A DNA stretch of 10,516 nucleotides from Nitrospirae bacterium RBG_13_39_12 (GCA_001805125.1 MHEF01000129.1:1-10516); one strand, 5' to 3'. Shown: positions 1 to 5,953, counted from the first letter of the stretch. Program-made: numbers and translations. Notes: generated from the letters alone by a model not told the origin.

Positions 1-267
1 CAAGCTATTAAGTTTCACTATCGCTTAATCCCCTATGCTTTATTAGTTAAGGGGTGTGTATTAGGAGATGTAATCCGCATTTAATTAAGAGTAGCCTGAG
101 TGCGGAGTAGATGAAGAAATAAACAAGAGTTAGGAACTTTCAAAAATAAAAAAACGGTTTTTTTAATTCCCAGATTATGTAAAATAGCTCCGCTGTTTAG
201 TGTTTGCGTAAGTTTGTCTCACAAAATCTTAAATCTATTCTCATTCGCCTCAGCGTCTCCTCGGCGA

Positions 268-299
268 CCCGCCCGAGGCGGGAATCCGCCAGGGCGGAT
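268..299. repeat. Two adjacent GC-rich perfect hairpins
   Basis: CCCGCC (268-273) pairs with GGCGGG (277-282) around a CGA loop. ATCCGCC (284-290) pairs with GGCGGAT (293-299) around a two-base AG loop. The two stems are separated by one base. They stand out in an otherwise AT-rich intergenic stretch and resemble short dispersed palindromes found in many uncultured bacterial genomes. There is no T-tract on either strand, so this is not a standard intrinsic terminator. Confidence 0.6.
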
Positions 300-406
300 A
301 ATACTCTCTCTCATCAATCACTCCCTGATGATACAGAGCTTTCCACCCCCTACCCGACGTATCAATCTGTGTTGAGCCGAGGACTACAAAAGCTATAAAT
401 GAAATA

Positions 407-530
407 ATTCCCGCAAGTGAAACGCATCGGGAATCCTTCTTACAGAAAGATTCCGGACAAGCCGGAATGACTGAAAAACGGGGATCAAGTATTCTCAATA
501 GTTTCTGGATTCCTGCTTCCGCAAGAATGA
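407..530. repeat. Cluster of three related REP-like inverted repeats
   Basis: Three units share GGATTCC / GGAAT-type ends. Unit 1 pairs ATTCCCG (407-413) with CGGGAAT (428-434). Unit 2 pairs ATTCCGG (450-456) with CCGGAAT (462-468) around the loop ACAAG. Unit 3 (504-530) begins TCTGGATTCC and ends GCAAGAATGA, and folds with one mismatch. Unit 1 runs opposite to units 2 and 3. The pattern looks like the short REP/MITE-type palindromes with a GGATTCC...GGAATGA layout that are scattered between genes in many proteobacterial and related genomes. The cluster sits just downstream of the GTPase gene. It may act on mRNA 3' ends, but no U-tract is visible. Confidence 0.6.
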
Positions 531-557
531 TAATAAACCTTAGTTTATGGATAGACT

Positions 558-1550
558 TTAAATATGGAATTCAACGATGTCTTTGTCTTTTAAAATATAA
601 TTCTTCTCCACCCTCTGACCATCGAATTTCGCAGAACCCCATATCCTGGCAAATTTCAGATTAAATATGAAATCCTTGTGTATAATCCTGGCAAGATCAA
701 GTACAGTAGAGCCTGATTGTATTGTGAACGGGGTTGAGATGTCCGGCTCTTTCCCGGGTGGTTTTGAATATACCCTGATAATCCCTGAAAGATCAAAAAT
801 TGCTCTCTTCAGTTCTTCGAGGTTATCTTTCCTCAGTGCAGATATTGAAATACATGTATAAACATTTTCATATTTCCGTATGAGGCTTATAAAGTTGTCA
901 TCAGTATTCCGGAGCTCTTTTTTATTCGCAACAAGAATCGCCCTTTTGTATACCCCAACTCTGTTTTCGAATTTCGGATTTCGGATTTCGGATTTCGATA
1001 TTATATGTATATTCCACCTTTCAAGTTGCTCAATAAGTAGCTCTGCCTGTACTTCAGGGTCATCTAAAAGATCTACTATGAGCATAAGTGCGTCCGCATA
1101 CCGTAAAATCCCAGATACCCACCCGTCAGTCGCCTCGTTTCCAATCGGAGGTAAATCTACAAGCTGTATCTGTATATCCTCAAAAGGCATCATTCCAGGT
1201 AATGGGGTAAGTGTTGAGATAGGATAATCTGCAATCACTGGCAGGGCATTTGTCAGGCATGCAAGCAGAGACGATTTTCCGGTGTTTGGGAATCCGACAA
1301 GGGCTATCTGTGCTGCCCCTTCTTTCTGAACTACATAAAGGTCACCCCTGCCCCCTTTCTTTTTACTTAATGTTTCTTTTCTGAACTGGGAAAGTCTTCT
1401 CCTTAAATCAGCCCTTAACTTGTCTGTCCCTTTGTGTTTTGGAACAGTAGATATCAAGTATTCAAGCGCAGTAATTTTTTCTGAAGGTGTTGATGCCTGT
1501 TTAAACCTCTTCTCAGCATCAAAATATTCTGGTGGAAGATTTGCCGGCAT
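558..1550 (-). CDS. DRG/Obg-type GTPase with C-terminal TGS domain
   Basis: A 330-residue bacterial relative of DRG/Rbg1 GTPases (COG1163 type), probably a ribosome- or RNA-associated GTP hydrolase in the cytoplasm. The N-terminal helical part (about 1-75) has the family-like stretch VPKHKGTDKLRADLRRR. The G domain shows the P-loop GFPNTGKS (86-93), a G3 element written DLPP (132-135) instead of DxxG, a G4 element NKKE (209-212) where NKxD is usual, and a G5-like SA (237-238). A TGS domain fills about 257-330 and ends KDKDIVEFHI. The start is the most upstream in-frame ATG, because a stop lies four codons before it, and it fits the family N-terminus. I see no Shine-Dalgarno sequence. Residues 184-197 are encoded by a 7-bp tandem repeat and look like an insertion. 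It lies downstream of dgt on the same strand but is separated from it by the plus-strand accessory block. Confidence 0.88.
   Translation of the reverse strand: MPANLPPEYFDAEKRFKQASTPSEKITALEYLISTVPKHKGTDKLRADLRRRLSQFRKETLSKKKGGRGDLYVVQKEGAAQIALVGFPNTGKSSLLACLTNALPVIADYPISTLTPLPGMMPFEDIQIQLVDLPPIGNEATDGWVSGILRYADALMLIVDLLDDPEVQAELLIEQLERWNIHIISKSEIRNPKFENRVGVYKRAILVANKKELRNTDDNFISLIRKYENVYTCISISALRKDNLEELKRAIFDLSGIIRVYSKPPGKEPDISTPFTIQSGSTVLDLARIIHKDFIFNLKFARIWGSAKFDGQRVEKNYILKDKDIVEFHI
965..999. repeat. Five 7-bp tandem units inside the GTPase gene
   Basis: On the plus strand the units read TTTCGAA, three copies of TTTCGGA, then TTTCGAT, with no bases between them. On the coding strand this gives the peptide SKSEIRNPKFEN (GTPase residues 185-196). 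Peptides of the SEIRNPKFE kind are a familiar by-product of a dispersed short repeat in many uncultured bacterial genomes (from memory). The tract lies between the G3 and G4 motifs, so it probably forms a surface loop. The frame stays open across it. Confidence 0.85.
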
Positions 1551-1557
1551 ATATAAA

Positions 1558-1586
1558 TTTATTACTTTTTATTGGTAATTTGTCAA
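1558..1586 (-). promoter_or_regulatory. Possible GTPase promoter close to the start codon
   Basis: On the minus strand TTGACA (1586-1581) is a perfect -35 box. Seventeen bases later comes AATAAA (1563-1558), a poor -10. Transcription would begin almost at the ATG at 1550, so the mRNA would be leaderless or nearly so, which fits the lack of a Shine-Dalgarno sequence. The weak -10 keeps confidence low. Confidence 0.3.
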
Positions 1587-1650
1587 ACAGGAATTAAGAT
1601 TCTTATATTGCAATTTTTGACTTTTATCAGGCTTTCTATTTGAATCTTTC

Positions 1651-1707
1651 TTGACAGCCTTCTTTATTAGCTATATGCTTTACACAAATAATATAACAAG
1701 ATAAAAT
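1651..1707 (+). promoter_or_regulatory. Two tandem sigma-70-like promoters upstream of the accessory gene
   Basis: Promoter 1 is TTGACA (1651-1656), a 17-base spacer, and TATGCT (1674-1679). Promoter 2 is TTTACA (1679-1684), a 17-base spacer, and TAAAAT (1702-1707). Promoter 2 has five of six consensus bases in each box. Both point at the HARE-HTH gene at 1738. Predicted starts are near 1686 and 1714, leaving leaders of about 50 and 24 bases that include the AGAGGGGA Shine-Dalgarno at 1727-1734. An accessory gene with its own promoter would be expressed wherever it lands. Confidence 0.5.
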
Positions 1708-1737
1708 AAGTTGTGTGTAAGAACATAGAGGGGACAA

Positions 1738-2670
1738 ATGGAAAAACTGACATTCATTGAACTGGCAAAGCGAATTCTTGAAGAGGAACAGAAACCATTA
1801 TCTGCAACTGATATTTGGGAGATTGCTAAAACAAAGGGCTATGACAAGCTCCTCCACAGCCAAGGGAAAACCCCATGGGCAACATTGGGAGCACAGCTTT
1901 ATTGTAATGTAAGAGATCGAAAGGACAGCCCTTTTATCAAAGTAGGAACGAGGCCGAAACTCTTTCATCTAAAAAAATTTGCCAGTAATGATGAGCTAAA
2001 ATTGATTGAACAAGCACAAGATGAAAATGTAATCCTTTCAAAACAGCCTGAATATCTAGAAAAAGACCTTCACCCCTTCTTGACATATTACGCAAATTAT
2101 TATCTCAAGGCATATACAAAAACTATTCAACATTCAAAGTCGGATAAAAAGGAATTTGGAGAATGGATTCATCCAGACATGGTGGGTTGCTATTTCCCCA
2201 TTGATGATTGGAAGCCTGAGGTAGTTGAATTCGGTGCGTCGATTGGAAGCATGGCAATAAAGCTTTTTTCTTTTGAAATCAAGCGAGAACTAACATTTGG
2301 AAATTTACGAGAATCATTCTTCCAAACTGTCTCTAATTCATCATGGGCACATGAAGGATACTTAGTTGCAGCCGAAATATCTGTAGATGAAGATTCTCAA
2401 ACAGAACTAAGGAGACTTTCAACTTCTTTCGGAATTGGTGTAATCAAAATCAATATAGAGGAACCAGACTCGTCAGAAATATTATTTCCAGCAAGACCAA
2501 GTGAAAATCTTGATTGGGATACAATAAATAAATTGACAATGAATCCTGATTTCAAAGATTTTCTGAAAAGAATAAAAATTGATATATCGAGCAAAGAAAT
2601 AAGAAAAGAAAAATATGATAAAGTCTGTAATCAAGAAGAACTTGTAAAAATAATCAAGAAGAACACATAA
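1738..2670 (+). CDS. HARE-HTH protein with PD-(D/E)XK-like C-terminal domain (HrgA/COG2958-like)
   Basis: A 310-residue protein in two parts. Residues 4-79 form a HARE-HTH winged-helix domain (opening FIELAKRILEEEQKPLSATDIWEIA, which contains the LSATDIWE signature, and closing at PKLFHLKKF), a DNA-binding module often joined to restriction and chromatin proteins. Residues 108-285 resemble the HrgA/COG2958 group and show a plausible nuclease core: D147 in HPD, E180-x-K182 in FSFEIK, and a following helix with Q196 in SFFQTVSNSSWAHEGYLVA. That order fits a PD-(D/E)XK endonuclease, but the activity is inferred. Start ATG 1738 has AGAGGGGA (1727-1734) just upstream. The TAA stop lies inside the left end of the attC-like site at 2665-2723, as is common in integron cassettes. 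No methyltransferase gene is nearby. Possible roles are defence or modification-dependent restriction; transcription regulation is the alternative. Confidence 0.75.
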   Translation: MEKLTFIELAKRILEEEQKPLSATDIWEIAKTKGYDKLLHSQGKTPWATLGAQLYCNVRDRKDSPFIKVGTRPKLFHLKKFASNDELKLIEQAQDENVILSKQPEYLEKDLHPFLTYYANYYLKAYTKTIQHSKSDKKEFGEWIHPDMVGCYFPIDDWKPEVVEFGASIGSMAIKLFSFEIKRELTFGNLRESFFQTVSNSSWAHEGYLVAAEISVDEDSQTELRRLSTSFGIGVIKINIEEPDSSEILFPARPSENLDWDTINKLTMNPDFKDFLKRIKIDISSKEIRKEKYDKVCNQEELVKIIKKNT

Positions 2671-2723
2671 CAAACCAATCACCGGACGGGCGGTCCGCCC
2701 GCCGGTGACTTCAGGCATTAGAT
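2665..2723 (+). repeat. attC-like recombination site 1 (59 bp)
   Basis: The left end ACATAAC (2665-2671) matches RYYYAAC at six of seven bases and overlaps the stop codon of the preceding gene. The right end ATTAGAT (2717-2723) matches GTTRRRY at six of seven. Between them TCACCGG (2679-2685) pairs with CCGGTGA (2702-2708), and CGGGCGG (2687-2693) pairs with CCGCCCG (2695-2701), leaving A2686 unpaired. Further out, CC and AA pair only if extra bases bulge from the right arm, as in attC L boxes. The layout follows the aadA-type attC arrangement. There is no T-tract, so it is not an intrinsic terminator. Confidence 0.65.
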
Positions 2724-2760
2724 TGCAAAAAAGAATAAATTGTTTTAAATTTTAGTCATA

Positions 2761-3003
2761 ATGAGTCCTACAATTTTCAGAGAGAAAGGGTATAGATTTT
2801 ATTTCCTTTCAAACGAAGAGGAGCGAATTCATATCCATGTAACATGCGAGGATGGAGAAGCTAAATTTTGGCTGGAGCCTATAGTATCATTAGCCATATA
2901 TTATGGGTTGAATCCAAGAAAATTAAACGAAATTCAAAAAATTGTCGAGGAGCATAGAAATGAAATTATCAAAGCGTGGCAAAGACATTTTAGTAAGCGT
3001 TGA
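2761..3003 (+). CDS. DUF4160 domain protein
   Basis: An 80-residue protein, the usual length for the DUF4160 family. It opens MSPTIFREKGYRFYFLSNE, has the typical HIHVTCEDGEAKFWLEP stretch (24-40), and ends in a helix NEIQKIVEEHRNEIIKAWQRHF. Function is not established. DUF4160 genes commonly sit next to DUF2442 genes and the pair is often suggested to be toxin-antitoxin-like; which partner would be toxic is unknown. The start ATG lies 38 bases after the attC-like site 1 and has no Shine-Dalgarno sequence. A poor promoter match (TTGCAA 2723-2728, 17 bases, TAAATT 2746-2751) would give an almost leaderless transcript. Its 3' end overlaps the next gene by 44 bases, implying coupled translation. 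Confidence 0.8.
   Translation: MSPTIFREKGYRFYFLSNEEERIHIHVTCEDGEAKFWLEPIVSLAIYYGLNPRKLNEIQKIVEEHRNEIIKAWQRHFSKR
2947..2952 (+). promoter_or_regulatory. Ribosome binding site for the DUF2442 gene
   Basis: GAGGAG lies inside the 3' end of the DUF4160 gene, seven bases before the ATG at 2960. It selects that ATG over the in-frame TTG at 2942, which lies upstream of the site. Confidence 0.75.
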
Positions 3004-3280
3004 AAATATAACCCCTTTTGGCATCTGGCTTTTTGTAAAAGAAAAAGAATATTTCCTGAGTTATAAAGATTTCCCTTACTTTAAAGATCAAACTTTGAAT
3101 TCCATACAAAACGTTCAATTGCTTCACGGTTACCATTTGTACTGGCCGGAATTGGATGTTGATTTGGAAATTGACAATATCGAAAGTCCTGAAAAATACC
3201 CTTTAAAGTCAAAAATAATAAAGAAACATCTATCAAGTCATGCCAGCGGACGGGCGGTTGGGGCGGTTGCCCGCCACTGA
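2960..3280 (+). CDS. DUF2442 domain protein, partner of the DUF4160 gene
   Basis: A 106-residue protein whose residues about 8-75 fit DUF2442: VENITPFGIWLFVKEKEYFL, then DFPYF (37-41), then the conserved W-x-x-L-D-x-D pattern as WPELDVDLEI (62-71). Function is unproven; the pairing with DUF4160 suggests a two-component toxin-antitoxin-like unit. The start at 2960 is set by GAGGAG at 2947-2952 and overlaps the upstream gene by 44 bases. Residues 90-106 (HLSSHASGRAVGAVARH) lie within the attC-like site 2, so the C-terminal tail is encoded by the recombination site and not by the ancestral gene. The stop TGA at 3278-3280 is inside the right stem arm. An in-frame TTG start at 2942 would add six residues but would put the ribosome binding site inside the gene. 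Confidence 0.8.
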   Translation: MKLSKRGKDILVSVENITPFGIWLFVKEKEYFLSYKDFPYFKDQTLNSIQNVQLLHGYHLYWPELDVDLEIDNIESPEKYPLKSKIIKKHLSSHASGRAVGAVARH

Positions 3281-3295
3281 TTCCAGGCGTTAAAA
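3228..3295 (+). repeat. attC-like recombination site 2 (68 bp)
   Basis: The left end ATCTATC (3228-3234) matches RYYYAAC at six of seven bases, and the right end GTTAAAA (3289-3295) matches GTTRRRY at six of seven. CAGCGGACGGGC (3244-3255) pairs with GCCCGCCACTG (3269-3279) with one C/A mismatch and A3250 unpaired, the same place as the unpaired A in site 1. The loop is G/T-rich (3256-3268). The right flank CCAGGCGTTA is attC-like. Outer L-box pairing is weaker than in site 1, so the site may be decayed. Its right end lies 5 bases before the dgt stop codon. Confidence 0.6.
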
Positions 3296-3300
3296 TCTAA

Positions 3301-4338
3301 TCAAAGAACAGTCCACTGCTGCGGGAGGAAAAGCCTTTCATATGTCATAAGAGCAAATCTGTCAGTCATACCTGCAATGAAATCACATACCATCCGATGC
3401 TTATTTAGTTTTTCTTCCTTCGGTATATTAACAAACACTTCCTCCATATGTTCGAGGTAGTAAGCGTACAAATCACGAAGGACCTTCTTTGCCTTTTTAA
3501 ATTCCTTGACTATCTTATTGCTTTCATATACAGATTCATATAGAAAATCCCTGAGCATATATATAGCTGAAAGAATATCCTCACTTATGCGGAGTTCCAA
3601 AAGGTCTGTCTCTACAGAACGGTAAATAAAGTCTTTTACCATTGTATCTATCCTTTTTGAATGTGTATCACCGAGAACTTTTATTATTTTTCCGGGTATG
3701 TCTGATTTTTTAATCACCCCTGCTCTGAGAGCGTCATCAAGATCATGGTTAACATATGCAATAATGTCAGACACACGCACTACCTGTCCTTCAAGTGTAA
3801 CTGCCCGGTCACTTTTACTTTCAGGTATTATAAGTCCCTTCCCTTTTGAGTGCTTGACTATACCATTTCTTACCTCATATGTAAGATTCAATCCCTTTCC
3901 GCCCTGCTCGAGGAAATCAACAACTCTTAGGCTCTGCTTGTAATGGTCAAACCCGCCAGGATGTATCTCTCTTAGTATATCTTCGCCAGCATGACCGAAT
4001 GGAGTATGGCCAAGGTCATGGCCAAGGGCAACAGCCTCTGTCAAATCTTCATTCAATCGTAACGCCCTTGCTATTGTCCTTGCTATCTGGGCTACCTCAA
4101 GGACATGGGTAAGACGGGTCCTGTAATGGTCTCCTGTTGGGGCAAGGAAAACCTGGGTTTTATGTTTTAATCTCCTGAAAGCTTTCGAGTGAATAATCCT
4201 GTCTCTGTCTCTCTGGAAGCATGTCCTTATCTCTCCTTCTTTTTCAGGCCGTAACCTGCCTTTGCTTTGTGAACTCAGGCAAGCCCTTGGATGAAGGATC
4301 TTCTTTTCTATCTCTTCTGTCTGCTCACGAATGGTCAT
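3301..4338 (-). CDS. dgt: Deoxyguanosinetriphosphate triphosphohydrolase-like HD-domain protein
   Basis: A 345-residue HD-domain dNTP triphosphohydrolase of the Dgt-like type, which releases tripolyphosphate from dNTPs and affects nucleotide pools. The family N-terminal block FQRDRDRIIHSKAFRRLKHKTQVF is at 41-64. Likely metal ligands are H78 (RLTHVLEV), H107-D108 (GHDLGH, 106-111) and D199 (NHDLDD). The C-terminal signature DFIAGMTDRFAL is at 319-330. The length suits the short bacterial dNTPase group rather than the longer E. coli Dgt. The start ATG is five bases after the serS stop, so the two are probably co-transcribed and coupled; no Shine-Dalgarno is seen. It converges with the plus-strand accessory block, whose last attC-like site ends almost at the dgt stop. 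Confidence 0.92.
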   Translation of the reverse strand: MTIREQTEEIEKKILHPRACLSSQSKGRLRPEKEGEIRTCFQRDRDRIIHSKAFRRLKHKTQVFLAPTGDHYRTRLTHVLEVAQIARTIARALRLNEDLTEAVALGHDLGHTPFGHAGEDILREIHPGGFDHYKQSLRVVDFLEQGGKGLNLTYEVRNGIVKHSKGKGLIIPESKSDRAVTLEGQVVRVSDIIAYVNHDLDDALRAGVIKKSDIPGKIIKVLGDTHSKRIDTMVKDFIYRSVETDLLELRISEDILSAIYMLRDFLYESVYESNKIVKEFKKAKKVLRDLYAYYLEHMEEVFVNIPKEEKLNKHRMVCDFIAGMTDRFALMTYERLFLPQQWTVL

Positions 4339-4343
4339 ATTAT

Positions 4344-5609
4344 TTACTTTATTGCATCCACTCCCATATACGGCCTGAGTACTTCAGGGACGACCACACT
4401 TACATCTTTCTGCTGGTAATTTTCGAGAATTGCTACAAGTGCGCGGCCTATGGCAAGGCCTGAGCCGTTTAGTGTATGTACAAATTCAGTACCTTTCTTT
4501 CCTTCTCTCTTAAACCGGATTTTTGCCCTTCTTGCCTGAAAGTCGGTAAAATTAGAACACGAGGATATCTCCCTGTATCTCTGCTGGCCGGGAAGCCACA
4601 CCTCAATGTCATATGTCTTAGATGCAGCAAAACCCAAATCGCCCGTGCAGAGTGCTACAACTCTGTATGGAAGCTCTAACTTCTGAAGGATGTCTTCTGC
4701 ATCTTTAGTCAAAGACTCAAGTTCATTATATGAGTCTTCTGGTTTTACAAACTTAACAAGTTCAACCTTATTGAACTGATGCTGTCTTATCAGGCCTCTT
4801 ACGTCTTTTCCATATGAGCCTGCCTCACGCCTGAAACAGGGTGTATATGCAGTGTAATAAATTGGAAGGGTTTTCTCAATCAGGATTTCATCTCTGTGTA
4901 TATTTGTTACCGGCACTTCAGCTGTTGGTATAAGATATAACTCGGGATCAGCTATTCTAAAAAGCTCCATCCCGAATTTCGGCAATTGTCCTGTACCTGT
5001 CATGCTTTCTCTATTTACAATTATCGGCGGAAATACTTCTTTATAGCCTTTTGATGTATTTAAATCCAGCATAAAGTTCATTAGAGATCTTTCAAGTTTT
5101 GCACCAAGCCCTTTTGTCAGGGAAAACCTTGCACCGGCAATTTTGGATGCCCTTTCAAAATCAATTATCTCAAGCATCTCACCGATGTCCCAATGATTCA
5201 GCGGCTCAAAATCAAACTGTTTCGGCTCACCCCATTTTCTTATCTCAACGTTTTCTGTTTCATCTTTTCCAACAGGAACAGTTTCATGGGGGATATTGGG
5301 AATGTTAAGGAGAAAATTATCTGTACTTTCTTCCAGGTTCTTGATTTTGTCATTAAGTTCTTTAATCCTGTCTGAAACACCTTTCATTTCCTCTATAAGT
5401 CCTGATGCATCTCGTTTATTACTTATTAAAATAGCTATCTGATCAGTTACAATATTTCTCCTGTTCCTGAGTTCCTCAGATTCTCTCAGAAGGAACCGCC
5501 TTTTTTCTTCAATTATCAAGAACTCATCAATAGGAAGTATATAATTTCTGTTCTCAAGAGACCTTTTTACTGTATCGATATTTTCCCTTACAAACTTCGG
5601 ATCAAGCAT
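4344..5609 (-). CDS. serS: Seryl-tRNA synthetase
   Basis: A class II aminoacyl-tRNA synthetase that charges tRNA-Ser (and tRNA-Sec) with serine. With the start at 5609 it is 421 residues, the normal bacterial length. The N-terminal antiparallel coiled coil that grips the tRNA covers about 25-98 (KRRFLLRESEELRNRR, later DRIKELNDKIKNLEE). TAEVPV is at 229-234, motif 2 is FRREAGSYGKD (259-269) followed by RGLIRQHQFNKVE, and motif 3 is GSGLAIGRAL (382-391). An in-frame ATG two codons upstream (5615) would leave only two bases after AAGGAG, while 5609 leaves eight and starts with the family's usual MLDPKF. It is followed by dgt five bases downstream and lies 74 bases after the DUF167 gene. Confidence 0.97.
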   Translation of the reverse strand: MLDPKFVRENIDTVKRSLENRNYILPIDEFLIIEEKRRFLLRESEELRNRRNIVTDQIAILISNKRDASGLIEEMKGVSDRIKELNDKIKNLEESTDNFLLNIPNIPHETVPVGKDETENVEIRKWGEPKQFDFEPLNHWDIGEMLEIIDFERASKIAGARFSLTKGLGAKLERSLMNFMLDLNTSKGYKEVFPPIIVNRESMTGTGQLPKFGMELFRIADPELYLIPTAEVPVTNIHRDEILIEKTLPIYYTAYTPCFRREAGSYGKDVRGLIRQHQFNKVELVKFVKPEDSYNELESLTKDAEDILQKLELPYRVVALCTGDLGFAASKTYDIEVWLPGQQRYREISSCSNFTDFQARRAKIRFKREGKKGTEFVHTLNGSGLAIGRALVAILENYQQKDVSVVVPEVLRPYMGVDAIK

Positions 5610-5617
5610 TATCATAT

Positions 5618-5623
5618 CTCCTT
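5618..5623 (-). promoter_or_regulatory. Ribosome binding site of serS
   Basis: AAGGAG on the minus strand is eight bases before the ATG at 5609 and two bases before the ATG at 5615. The spacing selects the downstream ATG. Confidence 0.8.
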
Positions 5624-5658
5624 AAATATACATTCCATCTTAAGCAACTTTAAGGTAT

Positions 5659-5687
5659 AAACTACTATTTAGTCATAAGTATGTCAA
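5659..5687 (-). promoter_or_regulatory. Weak candidate serS promoter
   Basis: A perfect TTGACA (5687-5682, minus strand) overlaps the DUF167 stop codon. The hexamer 17 bases downstream is TAGTTT (5664-5659), a poor -10. The position, about 50 bases before serS, would suit a serS-dgt promoter, but the -10 is weak. Confidence 0.25.
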
Positions 5688-5953
5688 GAAATCGAATCTG
5701 CTCCTTCTATCTCTACAACCTTGTTCCTTGAAGACTGTCCGCTGACAATTTTTATGGAAGTTTTTTTTATGCCTAATTCCTCGGAAAGAATCTCTATCAG
5801 TTCCTCGTTTGCAGCCCCTCCTACCGGAGGGGCATTGACCCGTATCTTCAGGGTATCACCTAAAAGTCCGGAAATACCTTTTCTTGAAGACCTTGGTTCA
5901 ACTTTTACCTTTAAAGTTATACCCTTTTTTGACTTTCTAAACGGTATTTTCAT
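5684..5953 (-). CDS. yggU: DUF167 (YggU-family) protein
   Basis: An 89-residue small basic protein of the DUF167/YggU family. The three family blocks are present in order: LKVKVEPRSSR (14-24), KIRVNAPPVGGAANEEL (36-52) and VSGQSSRNKVVEI (70-82). The length is typical. Biochemical function is unknown; the fold is a compact alpha/beta domain in solved members. The ATG at 5953 gives a family-like N-terminus (MKIPFRKSKKGITLKVKV), but there is no Shine-Dalgarno sequence in front of it. It lies between carB (215 bases upstream) and serS (74 bases downstream), all on the same strand, which suggests loose co-transcription rather than a shared pathway. Confidence 0.9.
   Translation of the reverse strand: MKIPFRKSKKGITLKVKVEPRSSRKGISGLLGDTLKIRVNAPPVGGAANEELIEILSEELGIKKTSIKIVSGQSSRNKVVEIEGADSIS

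Larger units (their letters stand above)
1..557. other. Repeat-bearing intergenic region, no convincing gene
   Basis: I find no credible gene here. The first plus frame is open from the window edge to a TAA at 82-84, so up to 27 codons could be the C-terminal tail of a gene starting outside the window, but they match nothing I recognise. At 148-164 seven A, CGG and seven T form an A/T mirror that is too weak to call a terminator. The rest is occupied by short inverted repeats at 268-299 and 407-530, listed separately. Open frames of about 60-80 codons at 204-398 and 250-498 run through these repeats and look spurious. The GTPase stop codon at 558-560 (minus strand) abuts this region, so the repeats lie in its 3' flank. 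Confidence 0.55.
2718..3289 (+). mobile_element. Putative integron gene cassette carrying the DUF4160/DUF2442 pair
   Basis: If the two palindromes are attC sites, the cassette runs from the crossover point in the right end of site 1 to that in site 2, giving 572 bp with one bicistronic unit and a 3' attC. That is normal cassette architecture and size. The HARE-HTH gene with site 1 would be a second cassette, but I find no attC or attI core upstream of it in 1551-1737, so its left boundary is undefined. No integrase gene is present. The cluster would be of the CALIN type (attC sites without integrase). Confidence 0.5.

Noticed and set aside
148..164. Seven A, CGG, seven T as an intrinsic terminator
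   Set aside because: The stem would be pure A/T with a three-base loop and no GC-rich part, so it is not a stable terminator.
204..498. Overlapping open frames on both strands in the repeat region
   Set aside because: They run through palindromic repeats, overlap each other and have no recognisable domain.
1551..1737. A third attC or an attI site upstream of the HARE-HTH gene
   Set aside because: I searched for GTTRRRY cores with a GC-rich palindrome and found none; the best match, GTTGTGT near 1710, has no paired arm.
2679..2708. The strong palindrome after the HARE-HTH gene as a rho-independent terminator
   Set aside because: No T-run follows on either strand, and its ends and bulged base fit an attC site better.
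2482..2718. 78-codon minus-strand open frame across the HARE-HTH gene end and attC-like site 1
   Set aside because: It is antisense to a well-supported gene, is rich in F/I/Y as expected of a shadow frame, and has no domain.
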